Shown: positions 8,252 to 17,132 of the stretch, piece by piece
Layout: the number at the start of each line of letters is the position of its first letter
How positions within the stretch are numbered: the first letter of the stretch is position 1
Assembly: GCF_002087075.1 (NCBI RefSeq)
Contig: NZ_MWSM01000057.1
Span: forward strand, 1-43,458
DNA length: 43,458 nucleotides
DNA from: Streptococcus pseudopneumoniae ATCC BAA-960 = CCUG 49455
GTDB taxonomy: Bacteria > Bacillota > Bacilli > Lactobacillales > Streptococcaceae
Reading direction: 5' to 3'
Notes under the pieces: model-generated
Seen by the model: the letters and a program-made list of their open reading frames with translations, nothing else
Told to the model about the DNA's origin: nothing
The model's database searches: none
Program-made: the position numbers and the translations under genes

Positions 8252-10101
8252 TTATCACTATATATAATTCTTTTCTTATCATTTTTATTTGAAAATCCAA
8301 TAATAGTAACTGTGACCCCTGCATTATGGGCCGCACTATTGTTCCATTTAAAAGATTGATACGCAAAGGAAATTTGACCATATCGTAGAAGAACATTCCA
8401 CAAAATTGAAACTTGTTCACCTTGATTTATTGAATTTGTTGTTACAAAAGCATATTGAGCATTTTTACCATAAATAAGGTGAGTTGCCTTATAAAACCAT
8501 CCCGAAATATAATCTAATTTTTTAGAAGAAATTTCTGAACAAATCACATTTTCTAGTTCCTTCTTTTGTTCCAAGGTCATTTTTTTAGAGCCTATATACG
8601 GCGGATTTCCAAATATATAAACTTCGTCATCTGCCTTGACATTCAACACAGTTTCCCATTCAATTCTTAGAGCATTCCCACAAACGATATTTCCAGCTTC
8701 TCTTAAAGGTAATAGTCTTGGATGGACATCAGCAAGAGCTTCTTCCATTTCCACATTCATCTGGTGTTCTGCTATATACAAGGATAGCCTTGCTACTTCA
8801 TGAGCGAAATCATCCAATTCAATTCCTGAAAACTGGGATAGAGAAATCTTAGATGCATCAGCAATCAATTCTCCTTGATAAACAGCTTTTTCATTCAAGG
8901 AGTCACGAATTTCACGCTGTTTGACTAAGATATTAATCTCTAAACGACGAAGTTCTTTATAGGTAATGATGAGGAAATTTCCAGAACCACAAGCAGGATC
9001 TAAAAACTTGATAGAGGCCATACGAGTGAGTAACTCTTCTAACTTGGGTAAGATTTATCGTAATTCCTTGCGACGATGTTCCTCACTAAAGTCACCACCT
9101 CCTATATAGTAATCAGCTCGTTCTTCTAATTCCGTAAATGTTGCTCGTAGATTATCTAAAAATAGTGGTTTGATGACCTTCATAATATTAGGCACGCTAG
9201 TATAGTGCATACCCGATGTTGATCTTGCTTCTGCATTTGCCACGGTTTGAATCATTGATCCCAAAATATCTGGATTGATTTCATTCCAGTTTAGCAATTC
9301 TCCTGCTTCAATGAGTAATTGACGAGTTCTTTTATTGAAAATAAGGTCATGATGTGGCTCTGAAAAAAGCTTACCATTTACATAAGGAAAATCTGATAAC
9401 CATGACTCCAAATTCTGACGACTAAATTCAGGCATATCTAAAACAGTAAATAGTTTTCTAACACACTCATTCAAGTCAGAACCATCTTCGGATGTCCTCA
9501 TCTTAATAACATTTGTGAAAGCTCCCTTGGAGATAATATTTGTATCTTCTGCAAATAGTAGAAAAAGAACACGAATCAAAAATAGATTAAATGATTTACC
9601 ATCAGTTTCAGTGATTGCTAGTTCAGGATTGATAGAAATTAGTTCATCATAAAGTTTGGTGAAACGCTCTGCCGCTTTTACATCAGCAGGATTTTCCTTA
9701 TCATAATCAATCTTTTCAATACCATTCCAAGGTAAGAAGAAATCACAATGGGCTGGTAAATCATTAAAAGAAATTGCTAGAGTTAGCCCTGTCTGTGTAT
9801 CCTTTGCATATAATTCTTGAAAATCTGTTGTAATAATAAATCGAGATTTACGAACCTGATCCTCCAACTCTTTATCAATCTCAGTCAGAGTAAGTAATGG
9901 CTGATTTTCAACTTTACGAAAATACAATTTGTTTTTTATTATAAAATCATCAGATGCCACTTTACTTGCTCTTGTTATGGTCGTTTTAGTAATGTCAAAC
10001 AATGAAACAAATTCAATAATGAATGTCGATTTATTAAGATTCTCTACTAAAACCTTAGTTCTATCCTCAATCTCAGTGATATTTAATAACTTTTTAGCCA
10101 T
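8194..10101 (-). pseudogene. Type II/IIG-like DNA methyltransferase (YeeA/MmeI type), interrupted and truncated
   Basis: Two in-frame pieces make one gene. The first (10101-9055, 348 codons) starts MAKKLLNITEIEDRTKVL after GGAGG, carries the N-terminal domain (TKTTITRASK) and the GMHYTSVPNIMKVIKPLF motif, then ends ELR-stop. Eleven codons later, still in frame, the second piece (9021-8194) carries SAM motif I (FLDPACGSGNFLI) and the N6-adenine motif NPPYIG. A single TAA at 9057-9055 therefore separates the N-terminal region from the catalytic domain. The protein also stops early, at 634 codons in all, where relatives run to roughly 900, so the target-recognition part is gone. Family enzymes methylate adenine and often carry a fused nuclease. 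Both lesions argue for loss of function. Confidence 0.85.
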
Positions 10102-10127
10102 TAGATACCTCCAAGAAACGCAAAAAG

Positions 10128-10147
10128 CCTACTGAATTTTCAGTAGG
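10128..10147 (-). promoter_or_regulatory. Hairpin with T-run in the methyltransferase leader (attenuator-like)
   Basis: CCTACTGA and TCAGTAGG form an 8-bp perfect stem with a short AT loop; on the minus strand it is followed by CTTTTTGCG. It lies 26 bases before the methyltransferase start and after the 16-codon leader ORF, where an attenuator would be. It could also be a plain terminator of the leader transcript. Confidence 0.55.
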
Positions 10148-10175
10148 TTTCAATCTATATTTTTTGCATTTTTTA

Positions 10176-10226
10176 TTAGGTTATATATATATATATATAT
10201 ATATGCATTTGCGTAGTCTGGCTCAT
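10176..10226 (-). CDS. 16-codon leader ORF running through the (TA)n tract
   Basis: AAAGGAG lies six bases before an ATG at 10226. The ORF reads MSQTTQMHIYIYIYIT and stops at 10176; the alternating Ile-Tyr run is the (TA)n repeat itself. It follows an extended -10 promoter and precedes a hairpin and the methyltransferase gene. With two bases added or lost in the repeat, the frame and the stop change. It may be a regulatory leader peptide or the dead 5' end of another gene. It is too short for homology to decide. Confidence 0.35.
   Translation of the reverse strand: MSQTTQMHIYIYIYIT
10182..10204. repeat. (TA)n dinucleotide tract, 23 bases
   Basis: Uninterrupted alternating T and A. Tracts of this kind can gain or lose units by slippage. 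It is inside the 16-codon leader ORF, between a promoter and a methyltransferase gene. Confidence 0.95.
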
Positions 10227-10295
10227 TTTGAACTCCTTTGGAATTAAATTTTCAGAGATGCTATAAACAATACTAATAACTCTCTGCCTAAAACT

Positions 10296-10306
10296 ATTAT
10301 ACCATA
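10296..10306 (-). promoter_or_regulatory. Extended -10 promoter of the methyltransferase leader
   Basis: On the minus strand TATGGTATAAT is a perfect TATAAT with the TGn extension. No clear -35 is seen. It lies about 70 bases upstream of the leader ORF. Confidence 0.65.
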
Positions 10307-10320
10307 ATTTCTATTTTTTC

Positions 10321-10349
10321 TAAAAAACGAACCAGCTTGACTGATTCGT
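10321..10349 (-). terminator. Terminator of the pot operon
   Basis: On the minus strand ACGAATCAG and CTGGTTCGT pair (one G-U) around TCAAG and are followed by TTTTTT, 18 bases after the potD stop. Confidence 0.85.
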
Positions 10350-10366
10350 CTTCTTACGTTTATCTC

Positions 10367-11437
10367 CTACTTCCGATACATTTTAAACTGTAGGAAGAGG
10401 TCGCTATATTTCCCTGTCCATTTATGGTCAAATTTCTCATAAATTTCTAGGTGTTTCATGGTTTCAACATCGGGATAGAAGGCCTTATCTTCCTTTGTTT
10501 CCTCTGGGAGCAGTTCCTTAGCTGGTAGGTTTGGTGTTGAATAGCCGACATACTCTGCATTTTTGAGGGCATTTTCGGGTTTCAACATAAAGTTGATAAA
10601 GGCATAGGCTGCGTCTTGGTTTTTGACTATTTTGGGAATGACCATATTGTCAAACCAAAGGTTGCTAGCCTCAGTCGGTACCACATAGCGTAGATTTTCG
10701 TTTTTTTCTAGCATTTGGCTAGCTTCCCCAGAGAAGGTCACACCGATAGCAGCGTTGTTCTGAATCATGTAGCCCTTCATCTCGTCGGCAACGATAGCCT
10801 TGATATTGGGAGTCAGTTTGTAGAGCTTATCCACTGTCTCTTCCAACTGCTGGGGATCCTTGGAGTTGAGGCTGTAGCCGAGGGAATTGAGCCCTAGACC
10901 CAGCACTTCACGCGCCCCATCAAAGAGCATGATAGAGTTCTTATACTCTGGCTTCCAGAGGTCATCCCAATGCTCAGGCGCTTCCTCTACCATGGTTTCA
11001 TTGTAGACAATTCCCAGTGTTCCCCAGAAGTAAGGGATAGAGTATTTATTTCCTGGGTCAAAGGACTGGTTGAGGAACTCCGGTCCGATATTTTCAAGAC
11101 CTTCAAGTTTTGAATAATCAAGCGGTACCAAGAGGTCTTCGTCCTTCATCTTGTTAATCATGTATTCACTAGGAATGGCAATATCGTAGGTCGTTCCACC
11201 CTGCTTGATCTTGGTATACATGGCTTCGTTGGAGTCAAAAGTCTCGTACTGAACTTGGATTCCTGTTTCTTCTGTGAATTGCTCCAAGAGTTCTGGATCG
11301 ATATAGTCTCCCCAGTTATAGATAACCAGTTTTTGACTATCTCGGCTATTGATTTTACTGTCTAGATGCGTCGCAATTCCCCACAAGACCAGGATAATCG
11401 CTACAATTCCTGCTAAAAATGAATAGAGTTTTTTCAT
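10367..11437 (-). CDS. potD: Spermidine/putrescine-binding protein
   Basis: This 356-residue extracellular solute-binding protein captures polyamines for PotABC. The N-terminus is a basic-hydrophobic signal (MKKLYSFLAGIVAIILVLWG) without a lipobox cysteine, so it is either a signal anchor or a cleaved peptide. The mature part starts KLVIYNWGDYIDPELL, typical of PotD/PotF; aromatic and acidic ligand residues of the family (WGDY, YFWGTLGIVYN, FDNMVIPK) are visible. GGAGGAGC precedes the ATG, and the start overlaps the potC stop as ATGA. It is the last gene of potABCD and is followed by a strong terminator. The frame is intact and the length matches pneumococcal PotD. Confidence 0.96.
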   Translation of the reverse strand: MKKLYSFLAGIVAIILVLWGIATHLDSKINSRDSQKLVIYNWGDYIDPELLEQFTEETGIQVQYETFDSNEAMYTKIKQGGTTYDIAIPSEYMINKMKDEDLLVPLDYSKLEGLENIGPEFLNQSFDPGNKYSIPYFWGTLGIVYNETMVEEAPEHWDDLWKPEYKNSIMLFDGAREVLGLGLNSLGYSLNSKDPQQLEETVDKLYKLTPNIKAIVADEMKGYMIQNNAAIGVTFSGEASQMLEKNENLRYVVPTEASNLWFDNMVIPKIVKNQDAAYAFINFMLKPENALKNAEYVGYSTPNLPAKELLPEETKEDKAFYPDVETMKHLEIYEKFDHKWTGKYSDLFLQFKMYRK

Positions 11438-12207
11438 GCTTGCTCCTCCTTCTCACGTGAGATAAAGTAATATCCAACAACTAGGATAATACTAAAGAGA
11501 AAGACAAGGGCAGACAGGGCATTGATTTCTAGTGAAATCCCCTTTCGAGCACGAGAGTAAATCTCGACTGACAGGGTTGAAAAGCCATTTCCCGTTACAA
11601 AGAAGGTCACGGCAAAGTCATCTAACGAATAGGTGAAGGCCATGAAATAACCAGCAATGATAGACGGAGTCAGGTAAGGAAGCATGATTTCCTTAAACAT
11701 CTGAAATTGACTAGCTCCCAAGTCATAGGCCGCATGAATCATGTCACCATTCATTTCCTTGAGTCGAGGCAAGACCATCAAGACCACGATAGGAATGGAG
11801 AAGGCCACGTGACTAGATAGAACGGTCAAAAAGCCAAGTGAAAACTTGAGTTGGGTAAAGAGAATCAAGAAGCTAGCACCAATCATAACGTCAGGCGCAA
11901 CCATGAGGATATTATTGAGTGATAGAAAGGCTTCTTGGTATTTCTTACGAGACTGGTAGATGTAAATGGCACCAAAAGTCCCGATAATGGTCGCTATCAA
12001 GGCTGATAGGAAGGCCAAGAAAAATGTCTGAGCCAAAATCAGCATGAGTCTCCCATCTCCAAACATGGTTTCAAAGTGAGTCCAGCTAAAACCTGTAAAG
12101 CTATTCATATCATCACCAGCATTAAAGGCATAGCCAATCAAGTAAAAGATAGGCAGGTAGAGGACCAGAAAGACCAGTCCCAGATAAAGGTTGGCAATTT
12201 TTTTCAT
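11434..12207 (-). CDS. potC: Spermidine/putrescine ABC transporter permease PotC
   Basis: This is a 257-residue permease with six hydrophobic segments. The conserved coupling loop reads DLGASQFQMFKEIMLPYLTPSI (the EAA loop), which docks onto PotA. I start it at 12207, where AAAGGAGAG is well placed and the ATG overlaps the potB stop as ATGA; an in-frame codon at 12234 would overlap potB more and lacks a ribosome site. It also overlaps potD by four bases. Such tight overlaps imply coupled translation and equal amounts of subunits. It forms the membrane channel with PotB. Confidence 0.95.
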   Translation of the reverse strand: MKKIANLYLGLVFLVLYLPIFYLIGYAFNAGDDMNSFTGFSWTHFETMFGDGRLMLILAQTFFLAFLSALIATIIGTFGAIYIYQSRKKYQEAFLSLNNILMVAPDVMIGASFLILFTQLKFSLGFLTVLSSHVAFSIPIVVLMVLPRLKEMNGDMIHAAYDLGASQFQMFKEIMLPYLTPSIIAGYFMAFTYSLDDFAVTFFVTGNGFSTLSVEIYSRARKGISLEINALSALVFLFSIILVVGYYFISREKEEQA

Positions 12208-13010
12208 CGTTCTCTCCTTTCCTTGGTCACCCACATGGTGATGAACATGGTCAAGATGAGAATTACACCGATGGTTGAACCCATACCGTAGTTGTCATTG
12301 GTTAGAAAATTCTGCTCAATGGCTGTACCTAGTGTGATAACGCGGTTCCCACCAATCAAACGGGTCAGCATGAAGAGACTCAAGCTGGGGATAAAGACCG
12401 ATTGGACCCCACTTCTCACCCCATTCATCGATAGAGGGAAGATGACATGACGGAAGGTCTCCCACTTGGTCGCACCTAGGTCATAGCTGGCATTGATGAG
12501 ATTGTTGTCCATATCATCCAAGACATTGAAAATCGGCAATATCATAAAGGGAAGCTCGATGTAGCTTGCGACAAAGATAAAGGAGAAATCGGTAAAGAGC
12601 AACTGTTGTGAACCAATTCCGATGAATTCCAAGAATTGGTTAATAGAGCCATTTTGACCAAAAATCCCGATAAAGGCATAGGCTTTAAGAAGAAGGTTGA
12701 CCCAAGTAGGCAGAATAATCAGCATGAGCCAGAGTTGACGGTGCTTGAGACGAGTCAAAAAGAGGGCTGTTGGATAGCTGATAAGCAAGGTCACAAAGGT
12801 CACAATTCCTGCATAGAGTACAGAGTTGAAACTCATTTTGAGGTAGGTCAAGTTTTGTGACGCAAAGTAAGATTTATAGTTTTCTAAACTAAACTGGCCT
12901 TCAATATTGAAAAAGGATTGTCCGAAAATCAAGACCAAGGGTGCGAGTACAAAGAGAGCAATCCAGAGCATGTAGGGCACTACAAAGAGTTTAGAGCTTG
13001 TTTTCTTCAT
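12204..13010 (-). CDS. potB: Spermidine/putrescine ABC transporter permease PotB
   Basis: This is a 268-residue six-helix permease, the partner of PotC. The EAA loop is [22 protein letters not shown]. The start at 13010 ([16 protein letters not shown]) has GAGG six bases upstream; a longer in-frame version to 13031 has no better site. It overlaps the potA 3' end by 20 bases and potC by four. There are no lesions. Confidence 0.95.
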   Translation of the reverse strand: MKKTSSKLFVVPYMLWIALFVLAPLVLIFGQSFFNIEGQFSLENYKSYFASQNLTYLKMSFNSVLYAGIVTFVTLLISYPTALFLTRLKHRQLWLMLIILPTWVNLLLKAYAFIGIFGQNGSINQFLEFIGIGSQQLLFTDFSFIFVASYIELPFMILPIFNVLDDMDNNLINASYDLGATKWETFRHVIFPLSMNGVRSGVQSVFIPSLSLFMLTRLIGGNRVITLGTAIEQNFLTNDNYGMGSTIGVILILTMFITMWVTKERRER

Positions 13011-14148
13011 CTCTTTCCTCCTCGATTGCATTGATCAAACCTGCTTCTTGCTCTTCGATTTCCACGTATTCTTCGATACGGGCATCGAACTCTTCTTCTG
13101 TTTCATTGAGACGCATGATGTGGATATCTTCTGGTTCAAAGTCCAGACCGATTTCCTCACCAACAATAGCCTTACGGGTTGAGTGGATCATCCATTCATT
13201 CCCAAGTTCGTCATAGGCGATAATTTCATAGTGCACCCCACGGAAGAGCTGGGTATCGACCTTAACTTGGAGCTTGCCTTCTTCAGGAAGGGTAATCCGC
13301 AAGTCCTCTGGACGAATAACAACCTCAACAGGCTCATTTGGTTTCATCCCACCATCGACCGCTTCGAAGCGTTTGCCGTTAAACTCAACCAAGTAGTCCT
13401 CAATCATGGTTCCTGACAAGATATTTGACTCGCCGATAAAGGTGGCAACAAAGTGGTTGATTGGCTCATCGTAGATGTCCACAGGGGTTCCAGACTGGAC
13501 AATCTCGCCATCATTCATAACAAAAATCCAGTCACTCATGGCCAAGGCTTCTTCCTGATCGTGAGTGACAAAGACAAAGGTAATGCCCAATCGTTGTTGC
13601 AATTCACGGAGCTCGTACTGCATGTCTGTCCGCAATTTCAAGTCCAGAGCTGACAGAGGCTCGTCCAACAAAACCACACGGGGTTGGTTGATGATAGCAC
13701 GGGCAATGGCTACACGCTGACATTGTCCTCCAGAGAGTTTACGGATGGAACGTTTTTCATAACCTTCCAACTGAACCATCTTGAGAACTTCCGCTACGCG
13801 TTTCTCGATTTCTTTCTTGTCAATTTTACGCAAGCGAAGTGGAAAGGCAACATTTTCAAACACATTCATATGTGGAAACAAGGCATAGGATTGGAAGACA
13901 GTATGAACGTCTCGCTTGTTGGTTGGGATGTCATTGATACGAACACCGTCCAGCAAAATATCTCCTGTCGTCGCATCCAGTAAACCTGCAATAATGTTTA
14001 GGATGGTTGATTTTCCTGAACCAGATGCGCCTAGAAGGGTGTAGAATTTCCCTTCTTCCAACTCAAAGTTGATGTCTTTGAGAACCTTGGTGTTGCTGTC
14101 TTCAAAAACTTTAGAGACGTTTTTGAATTCGATAATTGGTTTTTTCAA
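12991..14148 (-). CDS. potA: Spermidine/putrescine transporter ATPase PotA, signature motif followed by Cys
   Basis: This 385-residue ATPase has Walker [10 protein letters not shown] (about 38-46), Q-loop VFQSYALF, Walker B VVLLDEP, H-loop VTHDQEEAL and a C-terminal TOBE/OB domain ([10 protein letters not shown]). Translation starts at a TTG (14148); AAGGAA lies ten bases upstream, and the overlapping ATG-like frame is wrong. The length equals pneumococcal PotA. One odd residue: the signature reads [14 protein letters not shown] where the usual residue after LSGGQ is Arg; the codon is TGT, one transition from CGT. The core LSGGQ is intact, so activity may persist. It is first of the four pot genes, 159 bases after murB. 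Confidence 0.95.
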   Translation of the reverse strand: MKKPIIEFKNVSKVFEDSNTKVLKDINFELEEGKFYTLLGASGSGKSTILNIIAGLLDATTGDILLDGVRINDIPTNKRDVHTVFQSYALFPHMNVFENVAFPLRLRKIDKKEIEKRVAEVLKMVQLEGYEKRSIRKLSGGQCQRVAIARAIINQPRVVLLDEPLSALDLKLRTDMQYELRELQQRLGITFVFVTHDQEEALAMSDWIFVMNDGEIVQSGTPVDIYDEPINHFVATFIGESNILSGTMIEDYLVEFNGKRFEAVDGGMKPNEPVEVVIRPEDLRITLPEEGKLQVKVDTQLFRGVHYEIIAYDELGNEWMIHSTRKAIVGEEIGLDFEPEDIHIMRLNETEEEFDARIEEYVEIEEQEAGLINAIEEERDEENKL

Positions 14149-14307
14149 TTGTCATTTATTCCTTCTTTTTCATAGATTAACAGATCAGGGCTCTGTCAGG
14201 CCGCCACTACCTCGTGTAGGAGATTAAACTGCCTACATTCTTCTGCACTAACGATAGGCTTTCACCCCCTTTCCATGATATAGCAGCAGCTTTTCAAATA
14301 CAGCTTC
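14149..14307 (-). other. Structured-looking spacer between murB and potA
   Basis: 159 bases with locally high GC. On the minus strand GCCTA and TAGGC can pair around a 19-base loop, and ACAGA pairs with TCTGT around GCCCTGA close to potA. There is no good promoter, no T-run and no convincing ORF. Since murB and pot are normally cotranscribed, it is an mRNA leader for potA and could hold a regulatory RNA structure. This is not proven. Confidence 0.4.
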
Positions 14308-15213
14308 CTACTTGCTTTCACCTAAAATACGGACTTCTCTCTCAAGAGTGACGCCAGAGTGTTCCTTGACTTTTTCAATCACAGACTCAATCAAGTCTTC
14401 GTAGTCTTTGGCCGTTCCATCAGCAACATTGATCATAAATCCTGCGTGCTTTTCTGACACTTCTACGCCACCGATACGATAGCCTTTCAAGCCAGCTTCT
14501 GAAATTAACTGACCTGCAAAATGCCCTACTGGACGCTTAAAGACCGAGCCACAAGATGGGTATTCCAAAGGTTGCTTGAGTTCACGCAGGTGCGTCAAGC
14601 GATCCATTTCTTGCTTGATGACCTGATGGGTTCCTGGGGCCAGGGCAAATTTAGCTGACAAGACAACTGCACCAGACTCCTGAATGGCTGAATGGCGGTA
14701 ACCAAAAGCCAAATCTTTGGCAGATAGGGTCTCGATTTCTCCATCCTTGGTCAAGACCTTACAAGACTGCAAGATGTGGGCGATCTCGCCACCATAGGCA
14801 CCCGCATTCATAAAGACAGCACCACCAACGCTTCCAGGAATGCCACAAGCAAACTCAAAGCCAGTCAAACTATGACGGAGGGCAATGCGAGTTGTTTCAA
14901 TCAAGTTAGCTCCTGCTTCAGCTTCGATGGTATAGCCATCAACGGAAACATTATTGAGCTTGTCACACAAGATGACAAATCCACGAATCCCACCGTCACG
15001 AACAATGATGTTACTAGCATTTCCAAGAACCATCCAAGGAATATTTTCTTGGTTGGCAAATTTAACAACGCGCGCCAACTCAAAACGATTTCGTGGAAAG
15101 ACCAAATAATCGGCCTCTCCACCTACTTTTGTATAACTATAGCTATGCAAGGGTTCCTTGAAACGGATATCAATCCCTTCTAAGATTTCAAGCATGTTTT
15201 CTCTTACAGACAT
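14308..15213 (-). CDS. murB: UDP-N-acetylenolpyruvoylglucosamine reductase
   Basis: This 301-residue FAD enzyme reduces UDP-GlcNAc-enolpyruvate to UDP-MurNAc in peptidoglycan precursor synthesis. FAD-binding motifs are visible: [28 protein letters not shown] and [20 protein letters not shown]; the active-site Ser region [10 protein letters not shown] and the C-terminal [10 protein letters not shown] follow. AAGGAAGAG precedes the ATG. It leads the murB-potABCD transcription unit; a biosynthetic gene fixed to a polyamine transporter is the known pneumococcal layout. It is intact. Confidence 0.96.
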   Translation of the reverse strand: MSVRENMLEILEGIDIRFKEPLHSYSYTKVGGEADYLVFPRNRFELARVVKFANQENIPWMVLGNASNIIVRDGGIRGFVILCDKLNNVSVDGYTIEAEAGANLIETTRIALRHSLTGFEFACGIPGSVGGAVFMNAGAYGGEIAHILQSCKVLTKDGEIETLSAKDLAFGYRHSAIQESGAVVLSAKFALAPGTHQVIKQEMDRLTHLRELKQPLEYPSCGSVFKRPVGHFAGQLISEAGLKGYRIGGVEVSEKHAGFMINVADGTAKDYEDLIESVIEKVKEHSGVTLEREVRILGESK

Positions 15214-15242
15214 GTTACTCTTCCTTTTACAAAATTCATTCC

Positions 15243-15253
15243 ATTATACCATT
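15243..15253 (-). promoter_or_regulatory. Extended -10 promoter of murB
   Basis: AATGGTATAAT on the minus strand (TGn plus perfect TATAAT), 30 bases before the murB ATG. The -35 is weak. Confidence 0.65.
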
Positions 15254-15296
15254 TTTAAGACCATTTGACGACCCTAAAAAATCTTGGGCTTATTTT

Positions 15297-15323
15297 AAAC
15301 AAAAAAGAGGTTTCCCCTCTTTT
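15297..15323 (-). terminator. Terminator after the YhfC-type gene
   Basis: AAAAGAGG and CCTCTTTT pair around GGAA on the minus strand, followed by a T-run (TTTTTTG). The complementary T-run makes it potentially bidirectional. Confidence 0.75.
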
Positions 15324-16076
15324 TATGATTTTTTACAAAAGATTGCCTTGGTTCCATAGGCAACTAGGATCAGTTCAACTAGTAGAATCACTTCAACCAA
15401 GACTGGATTTGTCAACCAGCCTACTTGGGAAAGAGATGGTGCCAGATCAAAGAAGGCATGCAAGCCATAGGCTGCTAGGAGATAAATCCATTTCTTCTGG
15501 CGAACAGCTTGGTAAACCCAAACAGTCAAGAGTAATTGGAAACCTAGCGCCAAGATTCGCTCAAAACCAAGCAAATAAATCTGCCAGACTGATAGCGACT
15601 GAATAGTTTTCAACATATTTTCAGACAGTAATTGCATGACCTGTGGATCCTGCGTTTGAACTGCTGAGAGAACGATGTAGAGATTAAGCAAACTAGCAAG
15701 ACCTAGGAAAATCAACTCCAAACCACCATGCCCTAACCCATAGGCCAAGGCGTCTGCCTTTTCCAAACTTCTCTTTTTCTCCAACCATTTGAAGAAAATA
15801 AGACGAGCCGTTTCCTCAAAAAAATGCTGCCATGGCTAGGCCATAGATGATATAGACAAGCGGATGATCTTGCAAGAGAGCAATACTACCGTCTTTTTGA
15901 GGATGTAAAACTAAGATATGCACCAGTTTTTCCAAAATCTGCGAAGAAACAAAGAAAGCGACTGCACCCAATCCCAAGGCAGCTAGATTAGTCTGGTATT
16001 TCTTTTTGGCATACCAAACGCTCCCTAGCAAGAAAGCCAGCAACAGCACCATGGTAATGATAATATGAATGATCAT
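15323..16076 (-). pseudogene. YhfC-family intramembrane protease-like protein, frameshifted
   Basis: Two abutting frames make one multi-pass membrane protein of about 250 residues. The first (16076-15816) starts MIIHIIITMVLLLAFLLGS and stops within the metal/glutamate motif; the second (to 15323) continues EKKRSLEKADALAYGLGHGG. The coding strand has seven T at 15824-15818; with six T the text reads AAFFEETARLIFFKWLEKK, an unbroken EExxR-type motif typical of YhfC (PF10086), distant kin of CAAX proteases. So one extra T breaks the gene at its presumed active site. Slippage in the T-run, a real mutation or a base-calling error are all possible. The function of the family is unknown. It follows alsD by nine bases and is probably in its operon. 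Confidence 0.8.
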
Positions 16077-16085
16077 TTTCTTCTC

Positions 16086-16817
16086 CTATTCTGCCTTTTC
16101 AATATCTTTTTTCATCTCGTCAACATTGAACTTAGCAAACAAGTATTGACGGTCTTGGACTGGGAAACGTTGGTCCAACTGGTCAATAGCTCCCACCTCG
16201 ATAATGCCTTCCTTGATAACAAAGTCCATAACATGCCCACCGAAGGTCAAATCATCTGAGATAAAATGTAGATGATATCCTGCCAAACTGACCCCATTGA
16301 AAATCTCTGGCGTCCAGAAACCAACGATGGTTCCTCCCACATTGTCACGACTATATTCAGGTTGATGGGTTGCGACATCAGCAAACTTGGTATCTGGTGC
16401 CGACTTAGGAATCATGCGCACATGCATATGTGAAAATTCCCCACGAATCTTGATAGAGCGGAAAAGATTTTCCCCGTCATAATAAGACTCAATCCGTTCT
16501 TCCAATTCCTTGTCTGTCATCTCAAAGCGCTGGCGGAAAATGACCTCTGCCTGATGTGGTACTACTGCTGCGTAAGGAATAAGGGCATCTGGTGATACTT
16601 CTACAATTTCCGGTTGCTCTCCTGAGCCTTTGGCTTGATAAGCCTTGCCATCCAAGACAATCAATTCCCCATCAATGGAATCCAAGGTTCCCAAACCAAG
16701 GTCTCCATGCTCTAGCAATTCTCCTACTGTCATGGTGCCACCATAAAGGCCAGCCATCAAGGCTCCAAGGGTATTGTATTGAAATAATTTCACTGGTTCC
16801 TGCACGTTCTTATCCAT
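16086..16817 (-). CDS. alsD: Alpha-acetolactate decarboxylase
   Basis: This 243-residue cytosolic enzyme turns alpha-acetolactate into acetoin, shunting pyruvate away from acids and from branched-chain amino acid synthesis. Family landmarks: LFQYNTLGALMAGLYGG near the N-terminus, GDLGLGTLDSIDGELIVLDG, and the metal-binding His cluster GYHLHFISDD with further HVMDF. AAGAAAGAGA lies directly before the ATG. Its promoter (16884-16856) lies in the first copy of a duplicated divergent promoter region. The gene is intact. The regulator that would normally read out divergently from it now lies 1.4 kb away, beyond the streptococcin cassette. Confidence 0.93.
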   Translation of the reverse strand: MDKNVQEPVKLFQYNTLGALMAGLYGGTMTVGELLEHGDLGLGTLDSIDGELIVLDGKAYQAKGSGEQPEIVEVSPDALIPYAAVVPHQAEVIFRQRFEMTDKELEERIESYYDGENLFRSIKIRGEFSHMHVRMIPKSAPDTKFADVATHQPEYSRDNVGGTIVGFWTPEIFNGVSLAGYHLHFISDDLTFGGHVMDFVIKEGIIEVGAIDQLDQRFPVQDRQYLFAKFNVDEMKKDIEKAE

Positions 16818-16855
16818 TCTCTTTCTTATTTGTTATTCTATAAATGTTACTCCTA

Positions 16856-16884
16856 AGTATACCACATTTAGCTTTATATGTGAA
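16856..16884 (-). promoter_or_regulatory. alsD promoter
   Basis: TTCACA (16884-16879), a 17-base spacer, and TATACT (16861-16856) with an upstream TGG extension. The equivalent in repeat copy 2 (about 18160-18135: TTCACA, 17 bases, TATATT) is preserved and now points at the streptococcin cassette. Confidence 0.75.
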
Positions 16885-17033
16885 CGAGAAAAACACCTTA
16901 GACATTGCCAAGAAAGAAAAAAGGGTGCAATGTAACAAAATCAAGGGAGGTCTGGAATGAAGAAACAAAGCAAGTACCAAGAGGTCGTAGCTTATCTGAA
17001 AAATGGCATCGAGTCTGGACGCTTTCCGACGGG
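16858..17033 (+). repeat. Direct repeat copy 1: divergent alsD/regulator region plus regulator 5' end
   Basis: 176 bases about 92 percent identical by eye to 18137-18314. It contains the alsD promoter (minus), a decayed regulator promoter (TTGCCA, 15-base spacer, TGCAAT), the same GGGAGG ribosome site and the first 26 or so codons of the regulator. The two copies bound the streptococcin cassette. Confidence 0.9.
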
Positions 17034-17049
17034 TAGCCTGAGATTTTGA
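16957..17049 (+). pseudogene. Truncated 5' copy of the GntR/aminotransferase-type regulator
   Basis: Starts as the intact gene does (MKKQSKYQEVV) and follows it for 26 codons to the FPTG that opens the HTH domain, then runs into unrelated sequence and stops after 30 codons. Its promoter has a changed -10 and a spacer two bases short. It is the broken left partner of the duplication. Confidence 0.85.
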
Positions 17050-17078
17050 CAGAAACAAAACTTGAACTGGCACAACAA

Positions 17079-17114
17079 CCCCTAAGGAACACACTTCCCT
17101 AGGGGCCTTTTTTT
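17079..17114 (+). terminator. Strong hairpin terminator at the cassette's left end
   Basis: CCCCTAAGGAA and TTCCCTAGGGG pair (one mismatch) around CACAC and are followed by CC and TTTTTTT on the plus strand. On the minus strand the hairpin lies just past the small membrane gene and is followed by TTGTTGTG, so it may serve that gene too. Confidence 0.8.
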
Positions 17115-17132
17115 ATTTAACTAAATCATTAT

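Noticed and set aside
8226..8420. 64-codon minus-strand ORF inside the methyltransferase
   Set aside because: Out-of-frame shadow of the methyltransferase sequence with an unrelated, protein-unlike composition.
15265..15606. 113-codon plus-strand ORF
   Set aside because: Antisense to the YhfC-type gene and starts inside the murB upstream region without a ribosome site.
16810..17094. Minus-strand ORFs over the repeat copy
   Set aside because: They cross the alsD promoter and the regulator fragment and have no start signals.
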